The notes under the pieces were generated by a model. It searched no databases and was not told where the DNA came from. It worked only from the letters and a program-made list of their open reading frames with translations. Position numbers and translations under genes: made by a program. From Vitrella brassicaformis (Eukaryota; Sar; Vitrellaceae), in the NCBI GenBank assembly GCA_001179505.1, contig CDMY01000327.1, positions 17,409-81,408 of the forward strand: a DNA stretch of 64,000 nucleotides. The letters are read 5' to 3'. Positions 47,455-58,549 of the stretch are shown here, piece by piece. The number at the start of each line of letters is the position of its first letter. Position 1 is the stretch's first letter.

Positions 47455-49057
47455 CTAGGTGCGCTTCGGTATGGCCCTCCCAGCCGCCGCACTACAACTG
47501 ATGTCTGCAGAAGGACAGACACAACGACAACGCGAGACTACTTGCGGACACGCGCAATCTGTCCATCGTCCACTCACCACAAGTCCCAGGACTGCTGCAA
47601 TGGGCGTGCAGACGTATCTACGCAACGTGTGTCAGTCAACACACACACAGCAACTCAGAAAGTGCCGAACTGTCTGTGGGATCACGGACGAACACATATG
47701 TCTGTGGCGGGGTGCCCCGCCCACCTCACCTGTCTTCCATGAGTTTGACGTGAGTGTGCGAGTCGTCCTCCACATCCAGTGAGCCGAAGAAGAAACCGAA
47801 AATCAAACCCAGCAGCAACGAGCCGAATATCAACGCACATATCTGACCGGAATGGACACATACCACATGGCGCTCAGCGGGCTAGCAGACAGCTTCGTCT
47901 GAGCTGCACGAACCTGTGCTGGCGTATGTACAGGCCCCAGAGGTATGGCGTCCTCTTGCGCTGCTTTCAGGCCAGTCAGGCGAAACTCGTGCAGCAAATT
48001 GAGGGCATCCTGAACCAAACAGAAGACGGGCAGGGCCGGGGGGGAGGGGGGGCTCCATCTGCATACAGCCGGACTGTTCTATCCAGCCGCTGACCAGGAA
48101 AGCAAAAGTGAGGGCAAAGCTGAGGGACACCCCAAGCAACGAATACCTGAAGCCCACCCAGACAGACGCGTACACCGATCGTGACGACGGAATGCAATGC
48201 GCTTCTCGTCCGTGCATTCTCTGGCTGGCTACATGGGTATTTTGATGATTGGGCTGAGATTGCAGAACCAGTCCTTCTCCAGCAGAAAGCAAAAGAGGCC
48301 CGACAAGATGATCTGGGCGGCGCGCACACAGAAACAGTTACAGGTGTATCGTATCAAGCACCACATGGCCTGGCCTGGCACTGGTGGTGCTCATGACCGA
48401 CCGACCATTCCAGCGAATCCGTGCAGCATGGTCCTGCTGTGCTGCGCGGCAGGCTCAGCTGCAACAGTCGACCACCCCTTCTGCCGATGAGCTGATCAAT
48501 CGGTCCGTCCACAAATGAAATGCCAATCAATGAACACACACAGGGTGGGGTATTCATGGCGGACCCGACCCAAGGTCTCTCTCATCAATCAATGTGTCAG
48601 TGGTGTACCTCTCCATATGATGAGTCCGCCGAGGAAAAGAAACCCTGTACCGAACAGCTGACAGGCACGGCACAAGGAGGTAGGAGGGAGAGCGATTTAT
48701 GGCAACGCTGCATCCTTCTTTCGTGTTGGCTGACGCGTCGTGTTTGGCTCGTTGCCTTGCCTACCACTGAGAACCACCGATTAAAGGAAACCTCGATGAG
48801 CGCATTGGTGACTGAATGAAACACAATACGCAAGGCATCCGCATCCACTAAAGAGCCGAGCACCGTCCTGTGATTACGCTCACCGATGTAGGACGAAAAG
48901 GTTCCAAACACGACCCCAATCTGAACACACATGCGTCAGGCAAAGATCCATCCGTATCATTGCCGTTCTGCCCACATCCGATGCTCACCAGTGCCGCGTA
49001 GAGGTCTCCAGTGTGTACGCGGCTGCCAATGCCCATCACGCTACCAGATCTGTCCAT
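47455..49057 (-). CDS. Small multipass membrane protein of unknown family
   Basis: Eleven short exons join in phase: 48989-49057, 48884-48920, 48792-48811, 48609-48657, 48406-48458, 48233-48312, 48095-48146, 47914-48009, 47730-47842, 47578-47594 and 47455-47504, giving 211 aa. The exact closure of all phases over such short exons is the main support. Five hydrophobic segments are visible: IGVVFGTFSSYIG, LFGTGFLFLGGLIIW, IILSGLFCFLLEKDW, YSLLGVSLSFALTFAFL and ICALIFGSLLLGLIFGFFFG. An acidic/His stretch (SLDVEDDSHTHVKLMED) follows the last. I do not recognise the family. The start was set at the ATG of the first exon with a plausible frame, but an upstream exon is possible. It is head-to-head with the C2orf81-like gene, with 150 bp between start codons. 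Confidence 0.6.
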
Positions 49058-49207
49058 GTGCTGAAAGCAACGAGTGCAGTAGATCCGTACGAGGCTTTTT
49101 GCTCTCCGGGGCTCACCCACCTGCGCGCGCTTGAGACTGTGCCCCCTCCTGCCCACAGAAGGCGAAAAGAACCTGTCCTCTGGCCAAGTGCCACTCATTC
49201 GTTCGTC

Positions 49208-51242
49208 ATGTCTGGCGAGGAAATCCCCGACTGGGCACCACAAGATGACCCATCATGCGCATTCGCACTCGATGTTGCCACTGCAGAGTCCGCAGCGGAG
49301 GAGGCCGTCGAGTCCATCATCCACGAGGGCGGCCGGCTCATCTACGCCCACTACCTGCAGCGGAAGGCCTTCCCCTTCGCCGCCTCGGCCATATGTGACG
49401 TGTTGCTGTCGCACGTGGACATGTGCTTCGTGCGGATGGACGAGGGCGAGAGAGGCAGGGCAGAGCAGTGGGCGCTCGAGGCCGAGCCGAAGAGGCCGCC
49501 CATCGACACCTGGGCGAGGGGGGCTGTGGAAGTGAGACGGAGGGAAGGCAAGGCGCCGAAAGCAATTGGAGCGACACAAGACGAAACCACCACGCCTTCA
49601 TCCACAAGGTGAGGCGAAACACATGACGCCATCACATCCACGAATGAGCCTCCCTCCTTGCCTGTCTGTCTGTGTCCATACATTTTGCAGGAGCCCCAAG
49701 GGCCGGAGGGACATGCGGGAGAGGGAGAAAGATGAAGAGGTTCTGGAGACGGAGGAGAAACCGCCTCCACCCGTCACCATGCCCATCGAGTGGAGGCCTG
49801 GCGCAGGGGTGGATGGCTGGGTGCGGGGCCGAGACAGCGAAGAAGACGCCCTGAGGGACATGAAGGAGCGGGAGACCAGGCGGCGGAAGGATGAGGAGGC
49901 CAGGCTCAAGAAGAAGAAGCAAGAGGACGAAGAGGAGCAAGCGCGGCTCGCCAAGCTCAAGGCGGAGCTCAAGCACAAGCCATACACATTCGACTCAGAT
50001 GGCAATCTTATTATGGTGTCCCCCGTCATGTCTCCCGAGAGACTGCCGCCGCAGAACGTGGCCGTCAACTACAGATGGAGGGCCACAGGTGGGTGTCTCC
50101 GCCGTACTCCAAATGAAGTGGGCTGGCTGCACTTGCCTGACTCTCCTTCTCTGTGTTCATTCAGAGGGCGGTGATGGTGCCAAGGAGGCGAAGGCGAAGA
50201 AGAATCCCGATCGGCGAACAGTGGGCAGAGAAGAAGAGAGAAAGGCAGCGGGGGATGAGGAGGCCGTTCTAGTGCGAAAGTCCAAGAGCCGTCAGCCACC
50301 TGCGATCGAGACAATGCAGGTGGCCCCTGGGGTCGCTCTGAGCGAGGGGGGCCGCATGAAAAAGGGTCAAGGCGACAGACAGCACTCACACGAGGCAGAC
50401 AGACACCTATGGGATGGGCAAATATCCTCTGGACGCACTTATATGTGTGCACCTCTGCAGGTCCCGAGCCTTCCCCGGACCCCCGGCATCTAAGCCGGAA
50501 GGATTATGAGCGTCTGGTTGAGTCCTTCGCTAATATGTCGAGTTCTCTGCTGCCGTCCTCTTTCCAGCCCATCGCGTCTGTGGCATCGCCGCTGATGGAG
50601 TCTATCGCGGAGGAACAGGTGCCGGTGGGAATGGAGAGCTGGCAGGAGACCGCTGCTGAGAGCGCGTCGCCGGTCAGAAGAGAAATCAATCAGGGCACCC
50701 ACATGCACAGTATGTCATTGCCTCCCCATCTTGTAGACTGCGAGTGTGCGGATTGCTGAGCCGGCTCCAGAGGGGGCGGCGGAGGTGAGAAATCCGGGAA
50801 TCCAAGATGCGGTTGGCATCAACTGTCGTGTGCCGGTGTGCCTGGCAGGCAACAGTGGCTGCAGCACAGGCCGCCTCCACTCTTGACCGTTTCAACGCAG
50901 CCATAGTCAATGCCAAAGACTGGGGAGTGAACCCACCAGCAAAGGGTGCGACATCCAAAGGAATGTGTGACGTACGCCACGCGTCTCGCTTCTGACATGT
51001 GTGGGTGCAGGCAGCAAGAAGACTCAGCCTTCTGTTCCGACAGACCTCAGCAACACCCAATTTGTCAAACTGAAAAAAGATGGTCAGTAAGCGTTCGGGG
51101 AGAGATGGGACTGAGGCGCGGCGCAGACGGCTGTGTTGGTTGATGTGATGCATGACAGCCTTGGGAGACATCAAACGAAGGCTCAGGGACCGGTACGAGT
51201 GTACAAAAACGCAACGCACAGTGCACCCGGCAACTAGACACA

Positions 51243-51280
<38 letters not shown>

Positions 51281-51688
51281 ATGCTGGCTGCCTCTCTGTG
51301 TGGTCAGTTCCAATGAACACTCTGGCCCCTTCAAGCACCAGCCCCCGCCTCCCCCCGGCGCGGCCAGGTCCCACCCCACTGTCGCAGAGATGCAGGAGAG
51401 GTTCTTCCTCCCACACATCGGTGGCCAGCCAGGGGAGGAGACGGCACACACTTCAGTACGCAGCGCGGCGCCCTCACCCGATCTGGGGCTGCCAATTGGG
51501 GGCGAAGGAGCGAGGATGTCGCCGCCGATGGTCGCTGGGAGAGGCAAGGGGTGAGACAGCAAGCGCATATCCCCCTGCTGCCAGGCCTCCTTATAAGTGT
51601 TTGGTTTGTTTGTCTGTGTAGGCGTGGTGGCATCAAGACCAACAATCCCGAGCTGGCAAGGCGGCTGCTTGCTGGCACATCGCAGTGA
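49208..51688 (+). CDS. C2orf81/DUF4639-like protein
   Basis: Exons: 49208-49608, 49691-50088, 50165-50364, about 50461-50660/50709, about 50737-50784, about 50856-50970, about 51025-51092, about 51159-51198, 51312-51549/51551 and about 51622-51688. The middle junctions (50660-50860 and 50970-51025) are not fully settled. The N-terminus (SIIHEGGRLIYAHYLQRKAF, then FPFAASAICDVLLSHVDMCF and, later, DTWARGAVEV) matches the conserved start of vertebrate C2orf81, where a similar helix pair is followed by DEGE and TTDSWAQGSVP. The rest is charged and low complexity, with a coiled-coil stretch (RRKDEEARLKKKKQEDEEEQ) and a Ser/Pro-rich C-terminus ending GTSQ. The family has no firmly known biochemical role; its distribution suggests a cilium-linked function, which is inference. 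Confidence 0.65.
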
Positions 51689-52608
51689 AGTAGCATAGCA
51701 TGGCCGGGACGGACGTGCGATTGCATTACACTGTCTTGTAAAATGGACTCACTTGGACTTTGTATGGTATGTGTGGATTTCACGCGCCGCGCCAGCACTG
51801 TGTGTAAGGTGACATATATGGGTTGAATGGATTGACCACATCACGACACAGGCATGCCATGCAGAGAAGGATAGGTCGGTCACAACCAACACGGATACAC
51901 GACATGCAAGCGTTAGGTAGGGTAGGTAGCCAGGCGCAAAAAGGCACTCACTGGGGACGGACGGTATGCATGGCATGGGTCACACGACACGGGAAGAGAG
52001 AAAGTCCATCCATCCATCCAGCCAAGCCAAGCACCAGAGATAGGCACGGACATGCATGTAGCCACGAGACAGACCACTCATACATCAGACAGACGCATAC
52101 ACGCACTACAGGACACCACACGTACGCTTATTGCGATCCCTCGTCAAACTCCGCCGGCCATCCATTCATTCATTCGTCCACACCACACCACACCACACAC
52201 CCCCTATGCGTGTGTCTCGTTCGTCCCCTGTAGCTAGCTAATTACTCACCGTCCGCATTGGAACAGGAATCGTAATGGATCTACCCTACCTACCGTCGCA
52301 TCACCGTGCTGATCTCACAGTTCCATCTCCCCATGGATGGCATGGATGGCATGCATGGCATGAATGCAGAAAATACACTCGTCACCTCACCGCATGGCAT
52401 GCATCACGTTGCACCCGAACATGCTCCCCTCCCGCGCCCATCCCGATCTGCGCTCAGGCACCTCACCTCAGGAGGAGAGGAGACGGACAGGACAGAGACA
52501 GTGAAAAACAAACACAACACACCCCTTTTGTCAAAACACAACGAACGCCAAGAAAACACATATTGACGCGGCTGGAAGCACCCGGAGAGACGAATACATC
52601 GTAGGTAC
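51689..52608. other. Convergent intergenic spacer
   Basis: Between the 3' ends of the C2orf81-like gene (+) and the orphan secreted gene (-). It has CATT, CATGGATGG and ACAC-type short repeats (about 52140-52205 and 52330-52370) but no supportable gene. Confidence 0.5.
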
Positions 52609-54244
52609 CTAGAGGTCGGCATCTCCCGCGTGCTGGTCGAGCCGCCGTGCCTTGGCCCCCGATGTTGCGTATTTGGGGTTGTTGTGCCGCTCGAGGAAGG
52701 CCACCCCAGGGTTGGTATCCGGGTCGATGCCTCTCTGCTGCAGCTGCTTTTCCCAGGCAGAGGGGCACTTGATGTCGCGTATCGACAGGCGCATGTTGAA
52801 CGCACACATGTTGCCACGGGAGATGCCGTTGCAGTTCTCGGTCGCGCGTGCCAAATACCAGAGTGTGGAACCTGAAAGCGAGAGGCACAGTGGCACGAAT
52901 CCGTGCGTCTTTCTGTGATTGTCAGTCAGATGGGTTGGCTGACCTGTCGTGCACATGGGGAAGCTTGCTGGGTCGGAGTCACTACATGTGCCTGGGGGGG
53001 CTGCCGATGCAGTGAAGGCGAAGGGCGACTTCTGACCCGCCCCCGTGTACTGCACCCCACCCCACACACACACAAACGACATACGATAGATACGCGGACG
53101 GATGTGAGGTGAGTGTGATGTTCGCTGAAGGATGCTTGTGTGCTGTGCTGACAGACCCTGAAGTCTAGTCGATTGGCGTTGATAGCTGCCCATGTCCCTT
53201 GGTCAAATTGGGTGGGGGCGATGCCTTCCCTGGGTGGCCGAACGGTCCTGCTGAGGAAGAGCGCCTTGATGTGCTGGAAGCTCTTGAAGTATACATCCTT
53301 CTTGTACACCGGGAACAGGTCGCCCTCGCGACCGTAGTTCTCACCCGTGCCCACAAAACGCCAGATGCCGTCGAAGGTCTGTGGCTGCATGTCCACGCTC
53401 CCCGCCATGCACCTCTTTTTCCGTGGGTCGTTCTCGATGCACGACGCCTCGAAACCAGTCACCAACACGCACTCTGACGGCAGACATAAGAGCTGTATAT
53501 GTCATAGTCTTCTGATAGTTGTGACTGTCTGTGCTCTTGTTACGTGCGTATTTCAGGGTTTGCTTCTGCGCCAGAGTCATATTGACGGGGGGTCCGGTGC
53601 CGTATTGCACCTCTGCATAAATCGACAGCAAGAAGCACAAGGCAGGGCTCTCAATCAGTCAAATTGTCAATAATCAGTCAATCGGATCCCTTGCTTGGTC
53701 ACTGACCTTTCGCCGCCTGTTTCTGCTTGCACAGCTCCCCCTGACAGAGCATGGCAGCAGGGTCCATGGCCGCAAGCTTTTGCACCTCCTTGAAGGCGTC
53801 AAGGGCCACATTCTTGGCACCGTCAAGGAACTCCTTGGGGGTCTCCCCCGACACGGCCGGCCGCAGCGCAGGCATCGGTGGCGGCTTCTTGAGTGCAGGT
53901 GCCCCTGCTGCCTCAGCTGCCATGCCAAGTGTGCCCAGTGCGCCGCCAAACCCGCCTATGACGCCATCAGACTCGCTCACAGCCGCGTTTCTGTTCACAG
54001 CCGGGTTTCTGTTGACGATCCGCGAGCCGACGCCAGCGGCGAGGTTTGGGATGGGGAAGAGGCCGGCGGGGGGAGGGGGGGCGGGGAGGATATTGGAGGG
54101 GAAGAGCCCTCCTAACTGGGCCAATGATGGGGTGAGGAAGATGGACACAACGAGCAGAGACCGGAGGGGAGATTTCGCTGGTGCCGGGATTGTGGTGGCT
54201 GTTCGCGCCGCTCGCAAGCTGCACGGGCCGCTTTGCCTTCTCAT
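52609..54244 (-). CDS. Orphan secreted Cys-containing protein
   Basis: Five exons join in phase (53707-54244, 53544-53612, 53157-53473, 52944-53049, 52609-52871), giving 430 aa. The start MRRQSGPCSLRA was chosen because a signal peptide follows within 30 residues (LLVVSIFLTPSLAQLGG). A Pro/Gly/Asn-rich linker and helical segment (KEFLDGAKNVALDAFKEVQK) precede a globular region with about twelve Cys residues (VLVTGFEASCIENDPRKKRC, GIWRFVGTGENYGREGDLFP, CSDSDPASFPMC, ENCNGISRGNMCAFNMRLSI). The C-terminus is polar and ends GDADL. No known domain was recognised. Even spacing of cysteines and the signal peptide suggest an extracellular, disulphide-bonded protein. An alternative upstream Met at 54277 or 54283 would bury the signal peptide. 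A telo-box-like element lies about 95-118 bp upstream. Confidence 0.7.
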
Positions 54245-54337
54245 CCTGGATGGATGCCGGAAAGAGGTAGTGTCCATTTGCATCCAACAAGTTGCCCGTA
54301 CACTGTGCCAAGTCTCGACTTTGTAAACGAATTCGAA

Positions 54338-54362
54338 GAAGGGTTCGGGTTTCAGGGTTTGG
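54338..54362 (-). promoter_or_regulatory. Telo-box-like element upstream of the orphan secreted gene
   Basis: On the plus strand AAGGGTTCGGGTTTCAGGGT then TTGG, nearly identical to the element in front of RPN11; relative to this minus-strand gene it reads as CCAAACCCTGAAACCCGAAC. It lies about 95-118 bp from the start codon. Confidence 0.5.
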
Positions 54363-55177
54363 ACAAGAGCACGCCCGCTCACAGATTGGCGCTGGTGGTC
54401 TCATTCGGTTTGTCAGTGAGGGCACAGGTGAGCCAACGACAATTACATGGCCGTCCACCGATGACAGAAATGCATTAGCCCTCCTGCCGTGTGTCCAATG
54501 TGTGTGTGCAGGCGGTGCTCGTCAGATCTCACCGCACTCATTGGCGTCAGACAGAGGCGGTGAGTGAGAGAAAGGCACACACGCACCCACATGCAGCACG
54601 GTGGACACATCGGATGACGGGCGCCTATTCTCTGTGTGTCAGATCTGGTTTGTCTGTGTGTGGCGCCTTTGTGAGGGTATCTTCGTCAGTGTGGTCACAC
54701 ACAACACAGAGAGGTCGGCCTGCACACATGAGCTCAACCCTGGCCAAGCATGCGCCCATCCTTGTGTCTGTCATCTCACTGTACTGTCAGGTCCATTAGT
54801 GGTTTGTGTGGTGTGTGGCGGGAGGGATATCATCACTGAGTTCGTTCGGTGACGGCCTGACTAACTGCATTTCTATCGCTCGCGACCAGACACCACAGGT
54901 GGGTGAGGACATACACTCAAAAACGCACAGAGGCCTCCGAGTGTGTGTTGTGTGTGTCGGAAGGTGAGCAGGGTTGTGTGTGTCGGTGTCCTCATCCATT
55001 GCCTCTCATTCGTCGCGCGTCGTCCTGTCCGCATCAGAGCCGCACAGGTGCGCCCGATGACACCATGATAAGCAGCCTCACACATGCACAGACACTTACT
55101 TGTGCCCTTTTCTGTGCGGGTGTGTGGATGCAGATCGGGCATCGTTCGTCGCACCGCCTGCAGTACTTCATCAATCA
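54363..55177. other. Divergent intergenic region
   Basis: Between the start of the orphan secreted gene (-) and the RING-FKBP gene (+). It has TGTGTGTC-type short tracts. No start codon or splice pattern supports a further gene, although the plus-strand end may carry a 5' UTR intron of the RING-FKBP gene (a TGCAG lies at 55129-55133). Confidence 0.45.
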
Positions 55178-56710
55178 ATGAGCTCGTCTGCGTCGTCTTC
55201 GGGTCCCACCGCACCATCGCCGTCGAACGTCGGAGTGTTTGAGTGTCGTGTGTATGAGGACGGCCGTGGGGGCTACGAGATGGATGTGCAGGGGCAGCGT
55301 GTGGCCATCAAGCCACCATTCCACGACCACATCAACTTCTGCTCGGCCGTCAAGGACGACCGCATCACACAGCTCAAGCAAGAGATCGGCCAGCTCAACA
55401 AAACCTTTCAGTGCGAGAAGGTCGACTCCATTTATCCTATCCATTCATCGCTTCTCTTGTCGGCATGTGCAGGGAGAAGGACAGCCAACTGCAGCGCCAC
55501 GTGGCCGACAAGACCGCCAACGCCGCCCTCCTCACCGCCAAGAACAACACCATCACATCGCTCAAGCAAGACATCGCCGCGCACCGCACCCGCATCGACA
55601 AACTCGAGCAGCAGAACGCCACACTCGAGAGGGACCGCCTCACCGACGACCGACTCCATCAGTGTGGGTCTGCGGCTGAGATCAAAAGCATAGCGGCGCG
55701 GGCGGGTGAGGAGATGGTGCGGCTGGCGGGCTTCAAGCGGCGTGCTGAGGCGCTGCACGACCAGAGGGAGAGGGAGGAGGATGAGAGCGACCGCATGTGT
55801 GTGGCCTGCAAGTATAGAGAACGGACCGTCGCACTCCCTTGCGGTCAGTGAGGAAGACAGAGAGGCGCGGGATGGGCTGACATTCACTTCTCTCTGTGGA
55901 AGTGTTTGAGTGTGTCTGGTTGTGTGGGGGCAGGGCATGTGTGTTTCTGTGAGGAGTGCTACCGCCGTGTGCTGTCGGGTCCGCCTGAGAGAGCAGATGA
56001 TGGCGGTGATGAAGATGAGGAATTCGAGGAGGAGCCGACGCCCAAGTGTGCCATCTGTAGGAAGACATTCTCCACCAACACCACCACAGCACAGCCCGCC
56101 AGGTATAGAGGAGAAGGCCGGGGGCGGCTGTGTGTGTCACACTGATGTGCATGGCCGGGGGCTTTTCCCGTCACTGCCACACTGATTGATCCCTTGGCTT
56201 ACGTGTCGGTGTGTGTCAGTGTGGCCAGTGGTGGCGGTGCGTCGGTGAGGACTTCAGCTGCCGGCACCGCTGGACCGCAGCCGAGCGGCTCGCAGCAGCA
56301 GCGGGCCGCCAACACCACCGCAGCACAGCGGGCCAGGTCGGTGCAAAGAGAAGAGGACAAAACAGACCTCGCCGTCTGTCATGTCTGCCCCCTTCCTTTG
56401 CAGCGACATTGACGCCTTCATTGAGATGCCATCTGGTGCTTGGTATTGCATCGTCACTCCCGGCACCGGCAGAGTGCCCACACTCAACGACCGCGTCAAG
56501 TACGACTACATTGCGTGGTTTGATGGCGACGGCCGTGATCAAGCCTACGATAACCGTGGGCAAGTGGATCGTGTGTCTGATTTTCCGGCTGACTCGGAGC
56601 GTGAGGCGCTGCTGTCGATGCGAGAGGGGGAAGTGAGGCAGATCAGAATGCCAGATGACAGATACTTTGTCCCCTACGTTCAGCTGCGGTTGATCAGCAT
56701 ACTACAGTAG
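55178..56710 (+). CDS. Coiled-coil RING finger protein with C-terminal FKBP-like domain
   Basis: Five exons join in phase (55178-55410, 55473-55843, 55934-56102, 56220-56336, 56404-56710), giving 398 aa. Residues about 60-190 are coiled coil. A C3HC4 RING finger follows (CVACKYRERTVALPCGHVCF then CEECY ... CAICRKTF), of the type found in E3 ubiquitin ligases of the IAP/MUL1 group. After an Ala/Gln/Ser linker comes a domain of about 95 residues with FKBP peptidyl-prolyl isomerase features: YCIVTPGTGRVPTLNDRVKY, DGDGRDQAYDNRG, EALLSMREGEVRQIRMP. Several of the aromatic active-site residues of FKBP12 are not obvious, so catalytic activity is doubtful. A second copy of the last exon lies just downstream and could replace this one. 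Confidence 0.8.
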
Positions 56711-56767
56711 GAGAGAGTCCACACACGCACACACACATCTGTCATGTTTGCCCCCCTTCCTTTGCAG

Positions 56768-57071
56768 CGACAGTGATGACTTCACAGTGATGGCATCTGG
56801 TGCTCGGTATCGCATCGTCACGGAGGGCACCGGCAGAGTGCCCACACTCAACGACCGCGTCAAGTACGACTGCATTGCGTGGCGGGATGCATTCGACGGC
56901 CAGGACAAGTTCTACGATCTCCGTGGGGCGGTGCGGTGTGTGTCTGATTTTCTGACTGGTGTGGTGCGTGAGGCGGTGCTGTCGATGAGGGAGGGGGAAG
57001 TCAGGCAAATCATAACGTCAACCGGATATGCTGACCGCTACCATCAGCTGCATTTGGTCAGCATAGAGTAG
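56768..57071 (+). CDS. Second, alternative last exon of the RING-FKBP gene
   Basis: This exon has its own CTTTGCAG acceptor at 56760-56767, the same entry phase as the exon at 56404, and its own stop. It encodes SDSDDFTVMASGARYRIVTE, GTGRVPTLNDRVKYDCIAWR and AVLSMREGEVRQII. It would give a 397-aa isoform with a different FKBP-like domain. The copy offset is 364 bp and the upstream intron end is duplicated too. It is either used by alternative splicing or is a recent duplicate now skipped. Confidence 0.65.
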
Positions 57072-58549
57072 AAGAGAGTCCACACACACACACACACACA
57101 CACACATGGGGGCGGCTATTTGTGTCACACACTCATGTGTGTGGCTGGGGGCTCTTCCCTCGCTGTGCCTCGGCTTTGAGCGAAGGAATGAGTGTGCTGT
57201 CTGTCTGTCGGCCACCCACACACTCATGTGGCGGTTTCTGTCTGCTCGAGTGTTTGTTTCGTTTTCATTCGACGCGATTGTGTGAGAGCGACAGAGAGTT
57301 TTGACTGCTGCGTGAGTGCGTGTCTTGGATGGCCGCGTGGGATTGTCGTGTGTGCGTGTGTCAGTCGGCCTGTTGTGTGTGGTGATTGCGGTGGTTTTAA
57401 TTCTCTTGCCCATTGTGTGTGTGGCGGCGAGATCGACGTGGGGTGTCTATGTCATCTGCCGTGTGTGTGTGCTGATTTTCATTCGACTCGTCTATCTGTT
57501 GTGCTGCCAGCGACCCGGGAGACAGACCGCAATGACACGACGTGCAGTCTTCGTCTGTGTGTCCATACTGACATATTTATCCGCTTAGCCAGCGCAGGGG
57601 CGCTTTTGAGCTGACAGCGAGGGGCATCTATGTGACATCTGCTTTGGTTCAAAGCTGCGCCTCAGTGTGCCCTCCTATAGCAGCCGTGGACGTGGGCAGT
57701 GTCTTCGATTCTGTCGGCCACTCTGCCTCCGTCCGTGTGTGTGGTGGGAGGGAACACTGAGATGCGGCGGCCAATCAGACAGACAGACAGACAGACATTG
57801 TCAACACGGAAGCGGCGACCCAATCAATGGATGGATGGATGGATGGCTCGATACACACACACTTTGCCCGCGCTGGCGAGGTGTGTACGTGACAGTGAAC
57901 GAATGAGTGAATGAATCGAAATCGAAAGACGCGTAGGCATAGCTCTCCTCCGACCTATCCGTCATCCATCCATGTCTGTCTGTCAAGAAGAACAGATGCA
58001 TTTCTTTCTATGTACTTCCTTTGATTCGTGTGCGTGTGTCTGTGTCAGTGAGAGAGAGAAGCGGACAGTCAGACAAGACGGAAATTTAAGGGGGCTGTGG
58101 GGGATGTGTAAATAAATGGGCTGGCTGCATGCACGTATGTCTGTCTGTCTGTCTGTACGTATTGCCTTACCCTGGCTGGGCGTCCCCACCCATCCTGACC
58201 ACCGTCTCGCATGTGTCACCTCGTGCCCTCAGCTAGCTGAACGCTTAATTGTGTGGTTTCGATGCATGTATGCGTGTGCATCAGTGACACTGTATGACCG
58301 TGTCCGCCTGCGTGGACTTGGTGAAGGCGTCAAGTTCAGGCGACCCAATTCATCTTTTGATCAAACAGCGCTATCGCATCGATAAGGTCTGTGCCTGTCA
58401 GACCCCCCCACCCCCCACCCAAATACACCCACCCACTATGCTATGCACCACACCAAGAGGAAAAACAAAAGGTCCCCCCCGATCGTCAGTCCAAGCATCC
58501 CTCCATCAAAGCACAGCAGCTCACGTATCAACAACACCAACACATGCTT
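57072..58549. other. Spacer with a decayed copy of the RING-FKBP intron
   Basis: From about 57109 to 57175 the sequence again resembles intron 3 of the RING-FKBP gene (56120-56185: GGCGGCTGTGTGTGTCACAC...TTTTCCCGTCACTG), so the duplication extended past the second FKBP exon. Beyond that there are (GACA)n (57775-57800), (ATGG)n (57826-57845) and (TCTG)n tracts. No other gene is supported. Confidence 0.5.

Noticed and set aside
56711-57071. Separate single-exon FKBP gene
   Set aside because: The frame opens directly behind a CTTTGCAG acceptor copied from the preceding exon and lacks a suitable start codon and promoter space; an alternative last exon fits better.
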